DNA from: Chitinophagaceae bacterium IBVUCB1
Lineage (GTDB): Bacteria; Bacteroidota; Bacteroidia; Chitinophagales; Chitinophagaceae
Direction of reading: 5' to 3'
DNA length: 64,000 nt
Assembly (NCBI GenBank): GCA_002127285.1
Contig: NFUW01000002.1
Span: forward strand, 381,744-445,743
Shown here piece after piece: positions 42,393 through 50,663 of this stretch. Within the stretch, counting starts at the first letter, position 1; each line of letters opens with the position of its first letter. The position numbers were made by a program, and so were the translations under genes. The notes beneath the pieces were generated by a model, which did not search any database, was not told the DNA's origin, and saw only the letters and a program-made list of their open reading frames with translations.

Positions 42393-43352
42393 ATGAAGAT
42401 AGGGTTCGACATCATGGGGGGCGATTATGCTCCCGAAGAAGCCATCAAAGGTGTTCAACTTTACTTTCAGCAGGAAACAGATAGTTCTGTTCATCTTTTG
42501 CTGATAGGTGATGCACAAGCTGCATCGCCTTATATGTCTTTGTTAGAACCATACAAAGAGCGTTATACATTCATCCCGTCTACCGAGGTGATAGGTATGC
42601 ACGAGCATCCCACCAAGGCGTTGAAAGAAAAGCCCAATTCAAGCATCGCTATAGGCTTTGGCTTATTACAAATGCAAAAAGCAGATGGCTTTTGCAGCGC
42701 AGGCAATACGGGTGCTATGATGGTAGGTGCTATGTATAGTGTCAAAACCATTGATGGTATTATCCGCCCTACTATAGCATCGCCCATACCGCGTACAGAT
42801 GGCAAGTTCAACCTGCTGTTGGATGTGGGCATTAATGCAGATTGCAAAGCAGAGCATTTAGTGCAGTTTGCAGAGATGGGTTCGCTGTATGTAGAGAAAG
42901 TATATGGTGTTGACACTCCCAAAATAGGTTTACTTAATCTGGGTGAAGAAGAAGGTAAAGGCAACCTGCTGGCACAAGCAACCTATCCTTTGTTGAAAGA
43001 ACATAAAGACCTGAACTTTATAGGTAATGTAGAGGGCAGGGATGTGTTTAAATACAAAGCAGATGTGATAGTATGTGAAGGCTTTGTGGGAAATGTAATA
43101 CTGAAAACAACAGAGTCTATCTACGATATTTTCCATGGAGAGCGAGGTGTAAAAGATAGTGTGCTGGATAACTATAATTTTGAGATATACGGCGGTACAC
43201 CGATATTGGGTGTTAACAGCCCTGTTGTGATTGGTCATGGTATATCTCGCGCATTAGCGTTTAAGAATATGATAGACGTTACCAACCGGATTACTGCTTC
43301 TAATTTGGTAGGTGCATTCAAAACACATTTTGCAGAACAAATAGTAAAATAG
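42393..43352 (+). CDS. plsX: Phosphate acyltransferase PlsX
   Basis: Makes acyl-phosphate from acyl-ACP for phospholipid synthesis. The 319 residues start MKIGFDIMGGDYAPEEAIKG, with ALKEKPNSSIAIGFGLLQ, FCSAGNTGAMMVGAMY, LLDVGINADCKAEHLVQFA, NLGEEEGKGN and CEGFVGNVILKTTE, all family signatures. In many bacteria fabH follows; here a terminator follows instead. Confidence 0.97.
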   Translation: MKIGFDIMGGDYAPEEAIKGVQLYFQQETDSSVHLLLIGDAQAASPYMSLLEPYKERYTFIPSTEVIGMHEHPTKALKEKPNSSIAIGFGLLQMQKADGFCSAGNTGAMMVGAMYSVKTIDGIIRPTIASPIPRTDGKFNLLLDVGINADCKAEHLVQFAEMGSLYVEKVYGVDTPKIGLLNLGEEEGKGNLLAQATYPLLKEHKDLNFIGNVEGRDVFKYKADVIVCEGFVGNVILKTTESIYDIFHGERGVKDSVLDNYNFEIYGGTPILGVNSPVVIGHGISRALAFKNMIDVTNRITASNLVGAFKTHFAEQIVK

Positions 43353-43378
43353 AACGGATAATATAAAAATATTGAGAA

Positions 43379-43402
43379 GCCCTGCATATGCAGGGCATTT
43401 TT
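43379..43402 (+). terminator. Terminator after plsX
   Basis: A perfect palindrome GCCCTGCATATGCAGGGC at 43379-43396, followed by ATTTTTA. Confidence 0.88.
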
Positions 43403-43444
43403 AATTGTACTCGATGCTTAACTTTAGCTATCAGTATAAAGCAT

Positions 43445-44095
43445 ATGCAGCGGATATATTGCCTTAGCGGATTGGGTGCAGACGAACGGATTTTTGCCAA
43501 TATTAAAATTGAGGGCGCAACGCTTGTTCACCTGTCTTGGCCAGCATACGATGAGCACGATGAATTGCCCTGTTATGCGCAAAAAATGTCTGCATTAATA
43601 AAAGAAGACAACCCGATATTACTTGGGGTATCGTTTGGCGGTATGCTGGCGGTAGAGATAGCCAAGCTACGCGATGTAAAAAAAGCCATTATCGTATCGA
43701 GTGCGAAGAACAAGGGAGAAGTGCCGCACTTCGGCAGGTTTATGAAGTTTTTGGTAATGAAACAAATAGTGCCTGCATCATTCTATACTTGGCCTAATCG
43801 GTTTGTGTTAAAGCTGTTTGGAGCATCAACTGATGAAGAAAAAGAAGTTTTGAGAGGTGTGCTTACAACATCAGATGGTCATTTGGTTCGATGGGCAATG
43901 AAAGCTATACAGCTATGGCAAAACACTAATTGCCCTCCGCAAGTAGTGCATATACATGGCGATGCAGATAAGGTAATTACACCTCAATATATACATGCTG
44001 ACTATTGGATAAAACAAGGCTCGCACATTATGATATACAACAAATCGGACGAAATAAATGCTATTATTCAACGAGAATTAAAGCAATGGCTATAA
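43445..44095 (+). CDS. Alpha/beta-hydrolase-fold protein, catalytic His not evident
   Basis: A 216-residue protein starting at ATG 43445 (MQRIYCLSGLGADERIF). The nucleophile elbow is LLGVSFGGMLAVEIA and a probable acid residue lies in VVHIHGDADKVITP. In the position where the catalytic His is expected, the sequence reads IMIYNKSDEINAII, with no GH pair; the nearest His is in QGSHIMIY. It may be a hydrolase with a shifted His or a non-enzymatic fold. It overlaps the next gene by 10 bases, so the two are translationally linked. Confidence 0.75.
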   Translation: MQRIYCLSGLGADERIFANIKIEGATLVHLSWPAYDEHDELPCYAQKMSALIKEDNPILLGVSFGGMLAVEIAKLRDVKKAIIVSSAKNKGEVPHFGRFMKFLVMKQIVPASFYTWPNRFVLKLFGASTDEEKEVLRGVLTTSDGHLVRWAMKAIQLWQNTNCPPQVVHIHGDADKVITPQYIHADYWIKQGSHIMIYNKSDEINAIIQRELKQWL

Positions 44096-44622
44096 TCTAC
44101 AAATACATAGATACGCCACTGGGCAAGATGATAGGTGCTGCAACCAATGATGGTGTATGCCTCTTTGATTTTGAATACAGGCGCAGCTTGTCTAAAATAC
44201 AACAACGCATACAAGATGCATTGGGCATAGAATATGAAGAAGGTGAACACCCGACATTGAATCAACTTGAAAAAGAAGTGCACGAATATTTTGCAGGTGC
44301 ACGTAAAATATTTGATGTGCCATTGCAAATGATAGGCACTGTTTTTCAGCAAAAAGTATGGAAAGGGTTGCTGGATATACCTTATGGCGAAACACGCTCT
44401 TACAAAAAACAATCTATCTATCTGGGAGATGTAAAAGCTATACGAGCGGTGGCAACAGCCAATGGTCAAAATGGAATAGCCATCATCGTACCATGCCATA
44501 GGGTAATAGGTGATAATGGCAGTTTGGTGGGTTATGGTGGTGGCTTGCCCAAGAAAAAGTGGCTACTGGAGCATGAAGCAAAGCATAGTGGTAAGGATTT
44601 ACAAATTGATTTGTTTGAATAG
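44086..44622 (+). CDS. ogt: Methylated-DNA--protein-cysteine methyltransferase (Ogt-like)
   Basis: Repairs O6-alkylguanine by moving the alkyl group to its own Cys. The 178-residue protein starts MAIIYKYIDTPLGKMIGAATNDG. It carries TVFQQKVWKGLLDIPYGETRSY (DNA-binding helix-turn-helix) and GIAIIVPCHRVIGDNGSLVGYGGGLPKKKWLLEHE, with the acceptor Cys in PCHR. It overlaps the upstream hydrolase by 10 bases. There is no AdaA-like domain. Confidence 0.95.
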   Translation: MAIIYKYIDTPLGKMIGAATNDGVCLFDFEYRRSLSKIQQRIQDALGIEYEEGEHPTLNQLEKEVHEYFAGARKIFDVPLQMIGTVFQQKVWKGLLDIPYGETRSYKKQSIYLGDVKAIRAVATANGQNGIAIIVPCHRVIGDNGSLVGYGGGLPKKKWLLEHEAKHSGKDLQIDLFE

Positions 44623-44642
44623 TTGATATTGAGGTATCTTTC
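44615..44642 (+). promoter_or_regulatory. Candidate promoter of the GH5 gene
   Basis: TTG at 44615-44617, 17 bases, then TATCTTTC at 44635-44642, one mismatch from TAnnTTTG. It overlaps the end of the ogt-like gene; the GH5 ATG is at 44651. Confidence 0.45.
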
Positions 44643-44650
44643 GCAGCGAA

Positions 44651-45703
44651 ATGAAGAAAGGGATCATACTATTAGTTTGTTTGTTGCAAAGCGTATCGTT
44701 GTATGCGAGTGATAGCATCAGTTTCTACACCGAAAAGTCTCCTCGCTTGCGCGGCATGATGGTGCCTACCTACATGGGCGAAAAAGACTTGAGAGACCTT
44801 GCATCTTGGGGAGCAAACCACATACGTTGGCAGCTTACTTGGGGTGGCTCAGGTGCTGAGGCAGATAAAGCAGACAGAGTAGCATACAGACAATGGCTAA
44901 ACGGAGCATTGGAGCATCTTGACAAAATGCTGCCCATATGTAATGAACTGGGCATTAAAGTATTGATAGACCTGCATACGCTGCCAGGAGGCAGGATTGA
45001 TGGTTTCAACAATCGTATGTTTAGCGATAAAGGAATGCAAGACGAGTTTATAGATGTATGGAAGTATATTGCAGACAAGTACAAAGACAATAGTACCGTT
45101 TGGGGTTACGATGTAGCAAATGAGCCACAAGATGTAAAAGTAGCCAACGGTGCAGTCAACTGGCCTACACTGGCATCAATGGTGTGCCACGAGGTAAGGG
45201 CTATAGACGCTAAGCACCCCATCATTGTAGAAGCACGTGGGGGAGATGTAGGTACATTGGTCAAATTTCAAACTATAGATGTGCCGGGTTTGGTATATAG
45301 CTTTCATATGTATGTGCCGCATAGCTTTACACATCAAAATATCTATGGCAATACGAGGGATTTTCATTACCCTGGCTTTGTCGGCATCAAATGGTGGAAT
45401 ACCAAAGTTTTGAGAAAAGAACTGGAAAAAATAAGGGATTGGCAAATAGCAAATAATGCGCAGATATATGTAGGTGAGTTTAGTGCTATCAGGTGGGCGC
45501 CAAACGAAGATGCGCACGATTACCTGAAAGACTGTATTGATGTGTTTGAGGAATTCGGGTGGAGTTGGGCATACCATGCTTTCAGAGAATATCATGGATG
45601 GAGTGTAGAGCATGGCAACGTAAAAACTGATGAAAACCCTACCAAAGAGCCTACAAAACGTATGCAACTGTTTATGAAGGCGTTTAAGAAAAATGCTAAG
45701 TAA
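44651..45703 (+). CDS. Glycoside hydrolase family 5-like secreted enzyme
   Basis: A 350-residue exported protein (signal MKKGIILLVCLLQSVSLYA) with a GH5-type barrel. RGMMVPTYMGEKDLRDLASWGANHIRWQLTW is followed by GIKVLIDLHTLPGG, the acid/base in VANEPQDV, VYSFHMYVPHSFTHQ, and the nucleophile in IYVGEFSAIRW. GH5 enzymes cut beta-1,4-glucans or mannans. There is no T9SS domain and no binding module, so it probably acts in the periplasm on short sugars. Confidence 0.88.
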   Translation: MKKGIILLVCLLQSVSLYASDSISFYTEKSPRLRGMMVPTYMGEKDLRDLASWGANHIRWQLTWGGSGAEADKADRVAYRQWLNGALEHLDKMLPICNELGIKVLIDLHTLPGGRIDGFNNRMFSDKGMQDEFIDVWKYIADKYKDNSTVWGYDVANEPQDVKVANGAVNWPTLASMVCHEVRAIDAKHPIIVEARGGDVGTLVKFQTIDVPGLVYSFHMYVPHSFTHQNIYGNTRDFHYPGFVGIKWWNTKVLRKELEKIRDWQIANNAQIYVGEFSAIRWAPNEDAHDYLKDCIDVFEEFGWSWAYHAFREYHGWSVEHGNVKTDENPTKEPTKRMQLFMKAFKKNAK

Positions 45704-45767
45704 CACACTCGTGTTAAAGCAATAGTTAAAAATGACTATGCCAGCAAGAAACACATCTTTTTTTCGT

Positions 45768-45775
45768 TAATTTTG
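45768..45775 (+). promoter_or_regulatory. Promoter box of rnpB
   Basis: TAATTTTG, 6-8 bases before the likely RNA 5' end at about 45781-45783. No upstream TTG box at normal spacing. Confidence 0.6.
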
Positions 45776-45780
45776 TATGC

Positions 45781-46152
45781 AACTACAAGCCGGGTTATCG
45801 CTTTTGCACAGGCAAGAGAGGAAAGTCCGGACAGTATAGAGCAGCGCACCACCTAACGGGTGGGGGCTTGCGAAAGCAGGCTACAGACAGTGCCACAGAA
45901 AATAACCGCCTTTAGCAATAAAGGTAAGGGTGAAAATGTAGGGTAAGAGCCTACGCATGGTATTGGTAACAATATGATGGGGTAAACCTTGCGCACTGAA
46001 ATGCCGAATAGGCGTACATTTGAGGGCTGCTCGTCCGATAGTACGCGGGTTGGCAGCTACAGGTGATGTGTGAGCAGCATCGCAGATAAATGATAGCCGT
46101 CCCGGGACCATACGGGATTACAGAATCCGGCTTATAGGTTTGTGGTTGTTTT
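45781..46152 (+). ncRNA. rnpB: RNase P RNA (bacterial type A)
   Basis: The catalytic RNA that trims tRNA 5' leaders. The conserved 5' element GAGGAAAGTCCGGAC is at about 45815-45830, and the 3' partner ACAGAATCCGGCTTAT is at about 46119-46134. AAGCCGG near 45788 pairs with CCGGCTT near 46126 to make part of stem P1. Interior blocks such as GGGTAAACCTTGC (about 45979-45992) are also typical. The ends are approximate. A terminator follows at 46162-46201. Confidence 0.93.
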
Positions 46153-46161
46153 GGTTAAATG

Positions 46162-46201
46162 CAGAGCGCCGGGTTTTTAGCAAAGTCCGGCGTTCTGTTT
46201 T
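46162..46201 (+). terminator. Terminator after rnpB
   Basis: An 11-bp stem (46162-46172 with 46187-46197, one G-T pair) followed by TTTTTATTT. Confidence 0.88.
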
Positions 46202-46258
46202 TATTTAATAATACAGTGTAATATCCAGCCATCCTGCATACAGAGCGGGATAAGATAT

Positions 46259-46266
46259 TATCTTTG
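46259..46266 (+). promoter_or_regulatory. Promoter box of valS
   Basis: TATCTTTG, 29 bases upstream of the valS ATG. The upstream box is weak (CTG at 46234-46236). Confidence 0.6.
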
Positions 46267-46294
46267 CAATCTTATTTTTTATCAGAAGCAGTAC

Positions 46295-48928
46295 ATGGAA
46301 CTCAGTAAGAATTTTCAGCATCAGGAAGCGGAAAAGAATTGGTACGAACATTGGAACAATGCAGGTTATTTTAGCTCTACACCCGATGGCAGAGAGGCAT
46401 ATACCATCGTCATGCCCCCACCCAATGTAACAGGTGTGCTGCATATGGGCCATGCGCTGAATAATACAGTGCAGGATGTATTGATACGCCGTGCCAAAAT
46501 GCTGGGTTACAACACTACATGGGTGCCAGGTACAGACCATGCCAGCATTGCTACAGAGGCAAAAGTAGTAGCTATGCTGCGCGAGCAGGGTATAGATAAA
46601 AATAAACTAAGCCGTGATGAGTTTTTGCAATATTCATGGCAGTGGAAAGAGAAATATGGGGGCATCATCCTGACGCAATTGAAGAAATTGGGCTGCTCGC
46701 TTGATTGGGGGCGTACAGCCTTTACGATGGATGATAACTACTATGCCGCTGTTATGCGCGTGTTTACAGAGTTATACAATAAAGGCTACATCTACCGAGG
46801 TGTAAAGATGATAAATTGGGACCCAAAAGCAAAAACTGCGCTGAGTGATGAAGAAGTAATCTTTAAACAAACCAATTCTAAATTATACCATGTACGCTAT
46901 AAATTGGATGTAGAAGGTGAAGAGTGTATAACTATTGCAACCGTTCGCCCCGAAACTATTTTGGGCGATACGGCAATATGTGTACACCCCGATGACACAC
47001 GTTACGCTCATCTGAAAGGTAAGTTTGCTTTTGTGCCGCTTATCAATCGTCGTATACCCATCATCTTCGACGACTATATTGATATGGAATTTGGTACGGG
47101 TGCATTGAAAGTAACACCTGCGCATGACATTAATGACTATAATCTGGGTATAAAACATAAACTACCTGTTGTAGATACGCTGAACGATGACGGCACGATG
47201 AGTGAAGCTGCGCAACTATATGTAGGCGAAGACCGATTTGCAGTGCGCAAAAAGATTGTAGAAGACCTGAAAGCGGCAGGCAATTTTGTAAAGGAAGAAG
47301 AATATGGCAATCAGGTAGGGTATAGTGAGCGTACGGATGTAGTGATAGAACCACGCCTTAGTATGCAATGGTGGTGCAATATGCAAGAGCTTGCAAAGCC
47401 AGCGTTGGAAAATGTACTGAACGATAATATAGAATTTCACCCTGCTAAGTTTAAGAACCTGTACCGCCACTGGATGGAAAACATCAAAGACTGGTGCATC
47501 AGCCGACAGTTATGGTGGGGACAACGCATCCCTGCCTGGTACGATGCTGAGGGGAATGTCTATGTAGCGGAAACAGAAGCAGAGGCTTATGAGCAATACA
47601 AAGCAAAGAACCCTGCATTGGCATCAAGCAACCCTATGCTGAAGCAAGATGAAGATGTGCTTGATACATGGTTCAGCAGTTGGTTGTGGCCCATGGAAGT
47701 ATTTGATTGGAACAAGAACCCGAATAACGAAGAGTTGAAATATTATTACCCTACCAACACGTTGGTTACAGCACCTGAAATTATATTCTTTTGGGTAGCA
47801 AGGATGATAATGGCAGGCTATGAGTTTTTGGGAGATAAGCCATTTGACAAAGTGTACTTCACTGGTATAGTGCGTGATAAGCAGGGCAGAAAAATGAGTA
47901 AATCTCTCGGCAACTCGCCCGACTTGCTGCAACTGATAGAAGATAATGGCGCGGATGCAGTACGCTTTAGTGTTATGATATCATCGCCGGCGGGTAATGA
48001 TTTGTTGTTTGACGAAGGACAACTGGAACAGGGACGTAACTTCTGCAACAAAATGTGGAATGCACTGAAATTGGTAAAAAGTTGGGAAGGGCGTGTAGCA
48101 GATGGTGTGAGCGATGCAGAAGTAGGCTTTGCGATAGACTGGATGGAGAACCGAATGGCGCAAGTAGGGCAGGATGTTGCAGAGTTGATGAAAGACTTCC
48201 GTCTGAGCGAAGGGCTTAAAACCATCTATTCGCTGATATGGAACGACTTTTGTTCTTGGTATCTGGAATGGGTAAAGCCAGGGTTTGAGCAACCTATCTC
48301 AAAGCAAGTGTATCAGCGTACCGTTGCTATATACGAGCAGCTATTGCAGTTGCTGCATCCGTACATGCCGTTTATTACAGAAGAAATGTATCACCTGCTC
48401 ACTAACAGGCAAGCCGGTGATGATTTGATAGTAAAAGCGTTACAAGACAATGATGTAAGTAATACAGGTGCTTTGCAACAAGGAGCTATGCTGCAAGAAC
48501 TGATAACCGCTATACGCGATGCACGTAATAAAAACCAACTGAAACCCAAAGACACCATCAAACTATGGATAGATACGCAGGATAAGGCATTGTATGATAA
48601 AGTGCGGGATATATTGGCAAAGCAGGTAAATGCGACTGAAATAGGCTACACACAAGAGGCGAAGCAAGGCAGTATATCTATTGTAGTGCAAACAGATAAG
48701 CTGTATATTGAAACTACAGCCGCTAATGTAAATACAGATGCGCAAAAAGAACAATTGCAGAAGGAACTGGACTACCTGCAAGGCTTTTTGTTAAGCGTAG
48801 AAAAGAAGCTTGGCAACGAACGCTTTGTACAGAATGCAAAACCCGAAGTAGTAGAGGCTGAAAAGAAAAAACAAAGCGATGCAGAGGCTAAAATAAAAGC
48901 TATTGAAGAAAGTCTTAGTTTATTGTAA
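46295..48928 (+). CDS. valS: Valyl-tRNA synthetase
   Basis: Charges tRNA-Val. The 877-residue enzyme has the class I signature PPPNVTGVLHMGHALNN (HMGH at 50-53), the editing domain (TVRPETILGDTAICVHPDD), and KMSKSLGNSPD at about 533-543. It also has the anticodon-binding helical domain and a C-terminal coiled coil (KEQLQKELDYLQGFLLSVEKKLGNERFVQNA) that contacts tRNA. The length is normal. The next gene starts 12 bases later. Confidence 0.98.
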   Translation: MELSKNFQHQEAEKNWYEHWNNAGYFSSTPDGREAYTIVMPPPNVTGVLHMGHALNNTVQDVLIRRAKMLGYNTTWVPGTDHASIATEAKVVAMLREQGIDKNKLSRDEFLQYSWQWKEKYGGIILTQLKKLGCSLDWGRTAFTMDDNYYAAVMRVFTELYNKGYIYRGVKMINWDPKAKTALSDEEVIFKQTNSKLYHVRYKLDVEGEECITIATVRPETILGDTAICVHPDDTRYAHLKGKFAFVPLINRRIPIIFDDYIDMEFGTGALKVTPAHDINDYNLGIKHKLPVVDTLNDDGTMSEAAQLYVGEDRFAVRKKIVEDLKAAGNFVKEEEYGNQVGYSERTDVVIEPRLSMQWWCNMQELAKPALENVLNDNIEFHPAKFKNLYRHWMENIKDWCISRQLWWGQRIPAWYDAEGNVYVAETEAEAYEQYKAKNPALASSNPMLKQDEDVLDTWFSSWLWPMEVFDWNKNPNNEELKYYYPTNTLVTAPEIIFFWVARMIMAGYEFLGDKPFDKVYFTGIVRDKQGRKMSKSLGNSPDLLQLIEDNGADAVRFSVMISSPAGNDLLFDEGQLEQGRNFCNKMWNALKLVKSWEGRVADGVSDAEVGFAIDWMENRMAQVGQDVAELMKDFRLSEGLKTIYSLIWNDFCSWYLEWVKPGFEQPISKQVYQRTVAIYEQLLQLLHPYMPFITEEMYHLLTNRQAGDDLIVKALQDNDVSNTGALQQGAMLQELITAIRDARNKNQLKPKDTIKLWIDTQDKALYDKVRDILAKQVNATEIGYTQEAKQGSISIVVQTDKLYIETTAANVNTDAQKEQLQKELDYLQGFLLSVEKKLGNERFVQNAKPEVVEAEKKKQSDAEAKIKAIEESLSLL

Positions 48929-48940
48929 CTTTAGAATGCT

Positions 48941-49435
48941 ATGAAGCTAAAGTCGAAATGGATACTTACGGTTGTTTGTATGGCAGCTACCTTTTCTTTG
49001 ATTGCACAATCGCAAAACAAAGACGGTAAGGGTGGTGATGATAAAGCCAAAACAAAACCCAAGCCTAAACCGATACCCGTGTATCTGGGCAAGAGTAATC
49101 GGGATGGCGGTTTGATGCCCTACAGGCAGTTTAATGAACTGGTGGCACAAGGGCTTACATCAAAAGACTCGGCAGGAAAAGTATTTACCGTTACCTCCTT
49201 TATGCTCAACTACGGAGAGCGGAACCTATACGAAGACTCTGTTGGCAATCCGTTGATAGTAACCGATTATATGGCGCAGATGTGCGAGGGAGATACATTG
49301 GCTACGTTCTTGAAAAACAGCCTTACAGAACGCACAAAGCCCGGTGATACCGTTTATTTTGAGATGATATATGTAAAAGCCCCAGAGGGCTATGCTGCGC
49401 ATGGCAAGACCATGAAATTTGTGCTGACGAAATAA
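48941..49435 (+). CDS. Secreted protein with GldM-C-terminal-like domain
   Basis: A 164-residue exported protein: signal (MKLKSKWILTVVCMAATFSLIAQ), then a Lys/Pro-rich linker (KAKTKPKPKPIPVYLG), then about 110 residues. The end LKNSLTERTKPGDTVYFEMIYVKAPEGYAAHGKTMKFVLTK in pieces resembles the last beta domain of GldM/PorM, the periplasmic shaft of the type IX secretion and gliding machine. FTVTSFMLNYGERNLYEDSVGN also fits that domain. It lacks the membrane helix and other domains of GldM. The match is by eye. It could be a stand-alone partner of the T9SS or an unrelated beta domain. Confidence 0.55.
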   Translation: MKLKSKWILTVVCMAATFSLIAQSQNKDGKGGDDKAKTKPKPKPIPVYLGKSNRDGGLMPYRQFNELVAQGLTSKDSAGKVFTVTSFMLNYGERNLYEDSVGNPLIVTDYMAQMCEGDTLATFLKNSLTERTKPGDTVYFEMIYVKAPEGYAAHGKTMKFVLTK

Positions 49436-49486
49436 ATACACTATAGCTTATTCTTGTTGTTTAATCTGCTTTTACAGCCGTTTAAT

Positions 49487-49494
49487 TACTTTTG
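49487..49494 (+). promoter_or_regulatory. Promoter box right at the start of the DUF4105 gene
   Basis: TACTTTTG, with CTG 18 bases upstream (49466-49468). Transcription would start near 49500, which is the ATG itself, so the mRNA may have almost no leader. Confidence 0.5.
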
Positions 49495-49499
49495 CAATC

Positions 49500-50663
49500 A
49501 TGTTGTTTCGATATATAGCCCTGCTGGTATTAGTTAGTTTTTTTTATATCCCATCTCGTGCACAAGACACCATATTGCCGGATAATAGCCACCTGCAAGT
49601 AAGTTTGCTGACCTGCGGCACGGGCGAAGAGATATATGAAACCTTTGGGCATACTGCCATACGTATAGTAGATAGTGTAGCAGGTACGGATATGGTATAT
49701 AACTACGGTACATTCGATGGCTATGCAGAGAACTTTGAGCTGCAGTTTATGCGCGGCAAGCTATTATATTATGTTACTTGTTATCCATATTCAATTTTTG
49801 TAAAAGAGTACGAAGACTACAACCGCAGTATAGAAGAACAAGTGCTGCAAGTTAGCGGCGGGGCAAAACAATCCATTTCTCATTATCTTAAAAACAATGC
49901 CCTCGACGAAAATAAATATTATAAATACGATTTCTTTTTTGATAACTGCGCTACCCGCATCCGCGATGTATTCAGGTATGCGCTGGGTGTAAAGTTTCAG
50001 TATGCCAATGTATTGCCTAAAGAAGGCAACATCACTTTCAGGCAAATTATCAACCGCTATTTTTACCGTACACATGGCGAAAGAGTAGGGGTGAACCTGC
50101 TATTAGGTAGCCGTATAGACAAGCCCATGACCAACCTCGACATCATGTTCCTTCCCGATTATCTTCGAGATGGCTTGGCAGGTGCAACGCTGAAAGGTAA
50201 CCCCGTAGTGGCTAAAACACAGCAAGTACTTGGTGGTTCGTCGCATAAACCTGCTGGCTTTAATTGGGTGTTAGCTCTTACAATAGCAATAGGTTTATTC
50301 ACCATCATCGGTTTAATTATTCCTGCCATCAAACCAGTTGGTAGGGTTATGCAATTTATGGTCTTGTTTATTACAGGTTTATTAGGCTGCCTGATGCTGG
50401 TGATGTGGTTTGCTACAGACCATCAGGGTTGCCAAAACAACTATAATATATTATGGGCATTGCCAACCAATATCATTATTGCTTTTGCAGGCAAGCGAAA
50501 TAAAAGCAGGTATGCGATAATAGGCATACTACTCATATTCATATCACTTGCTTTGCACGTTTTTAAAGTTCAGGAACTGGCATTGCTGGAGCTATCGCCC
50601 ATATTACTGTCCTTACTTTTTATATATGGCAGCATGTATAGGAAGTCTAAAATACCTGCATAG
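49500..50663 (+). CDS. DUF4105 family membrane protein
   Basis: A 387-residue protein with a signal peptide (MLFRYIALLVLVSFFYIPSRAQ) and a periplasmic DUF4105 domain: LLTCGTGEEIYETFGHTAIRI, YNYGTFDGYAENFELQFMRGKLLYYV, YDFFFDNCATRIRD. The spaced His and Cys recall NlpC/P60-like cysteine peptidases, to which this family has been compared, but activity is not shown. Four or five membrane helices follow from about residue 255. The next gene starts within its stop codon (TAGTG). Confidence 0.85.
   Translation: MLFRYIALLVLVSFFYIPSRAQDTILPDNSHLQVSLLTCGTGEEIYETFGHTAIRIVDSVAGTDMVYNYGTFDGYAENFELQFMRGKLLYYVTCYPYSIFVKEYEDYNRSIEEQVLQVSGGAKQSISHYLKNNALDENKYYKYDFFFDNCATRIRDVFRYALGVKFQYANVLPKEGNITFRQIINRYFYRTHGERVGVNLLLGSRIDKPMTNLDIMFLPDYLRDGLAGATLKGNPVVAKTQQVLGGSSHKPAGFNWVLALTIAIGLFTIIGLIIPAIKPVGRVMQFMVLFITGLLGCLMLVMWFATDHQGCQNNYNILWALPTNIIIAFAGKRNKSRYAIIGILLIFISLALHVFKVQELALLELSPILLSLLFIYGSMYRKSKIPA

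Noticed and set aside
44068-44499. 143-codon minus-strand frame opposite the ogt-like gene
   Set aside because: Antisense shadow; the ogt-like frame has the acceptor Cys motif.
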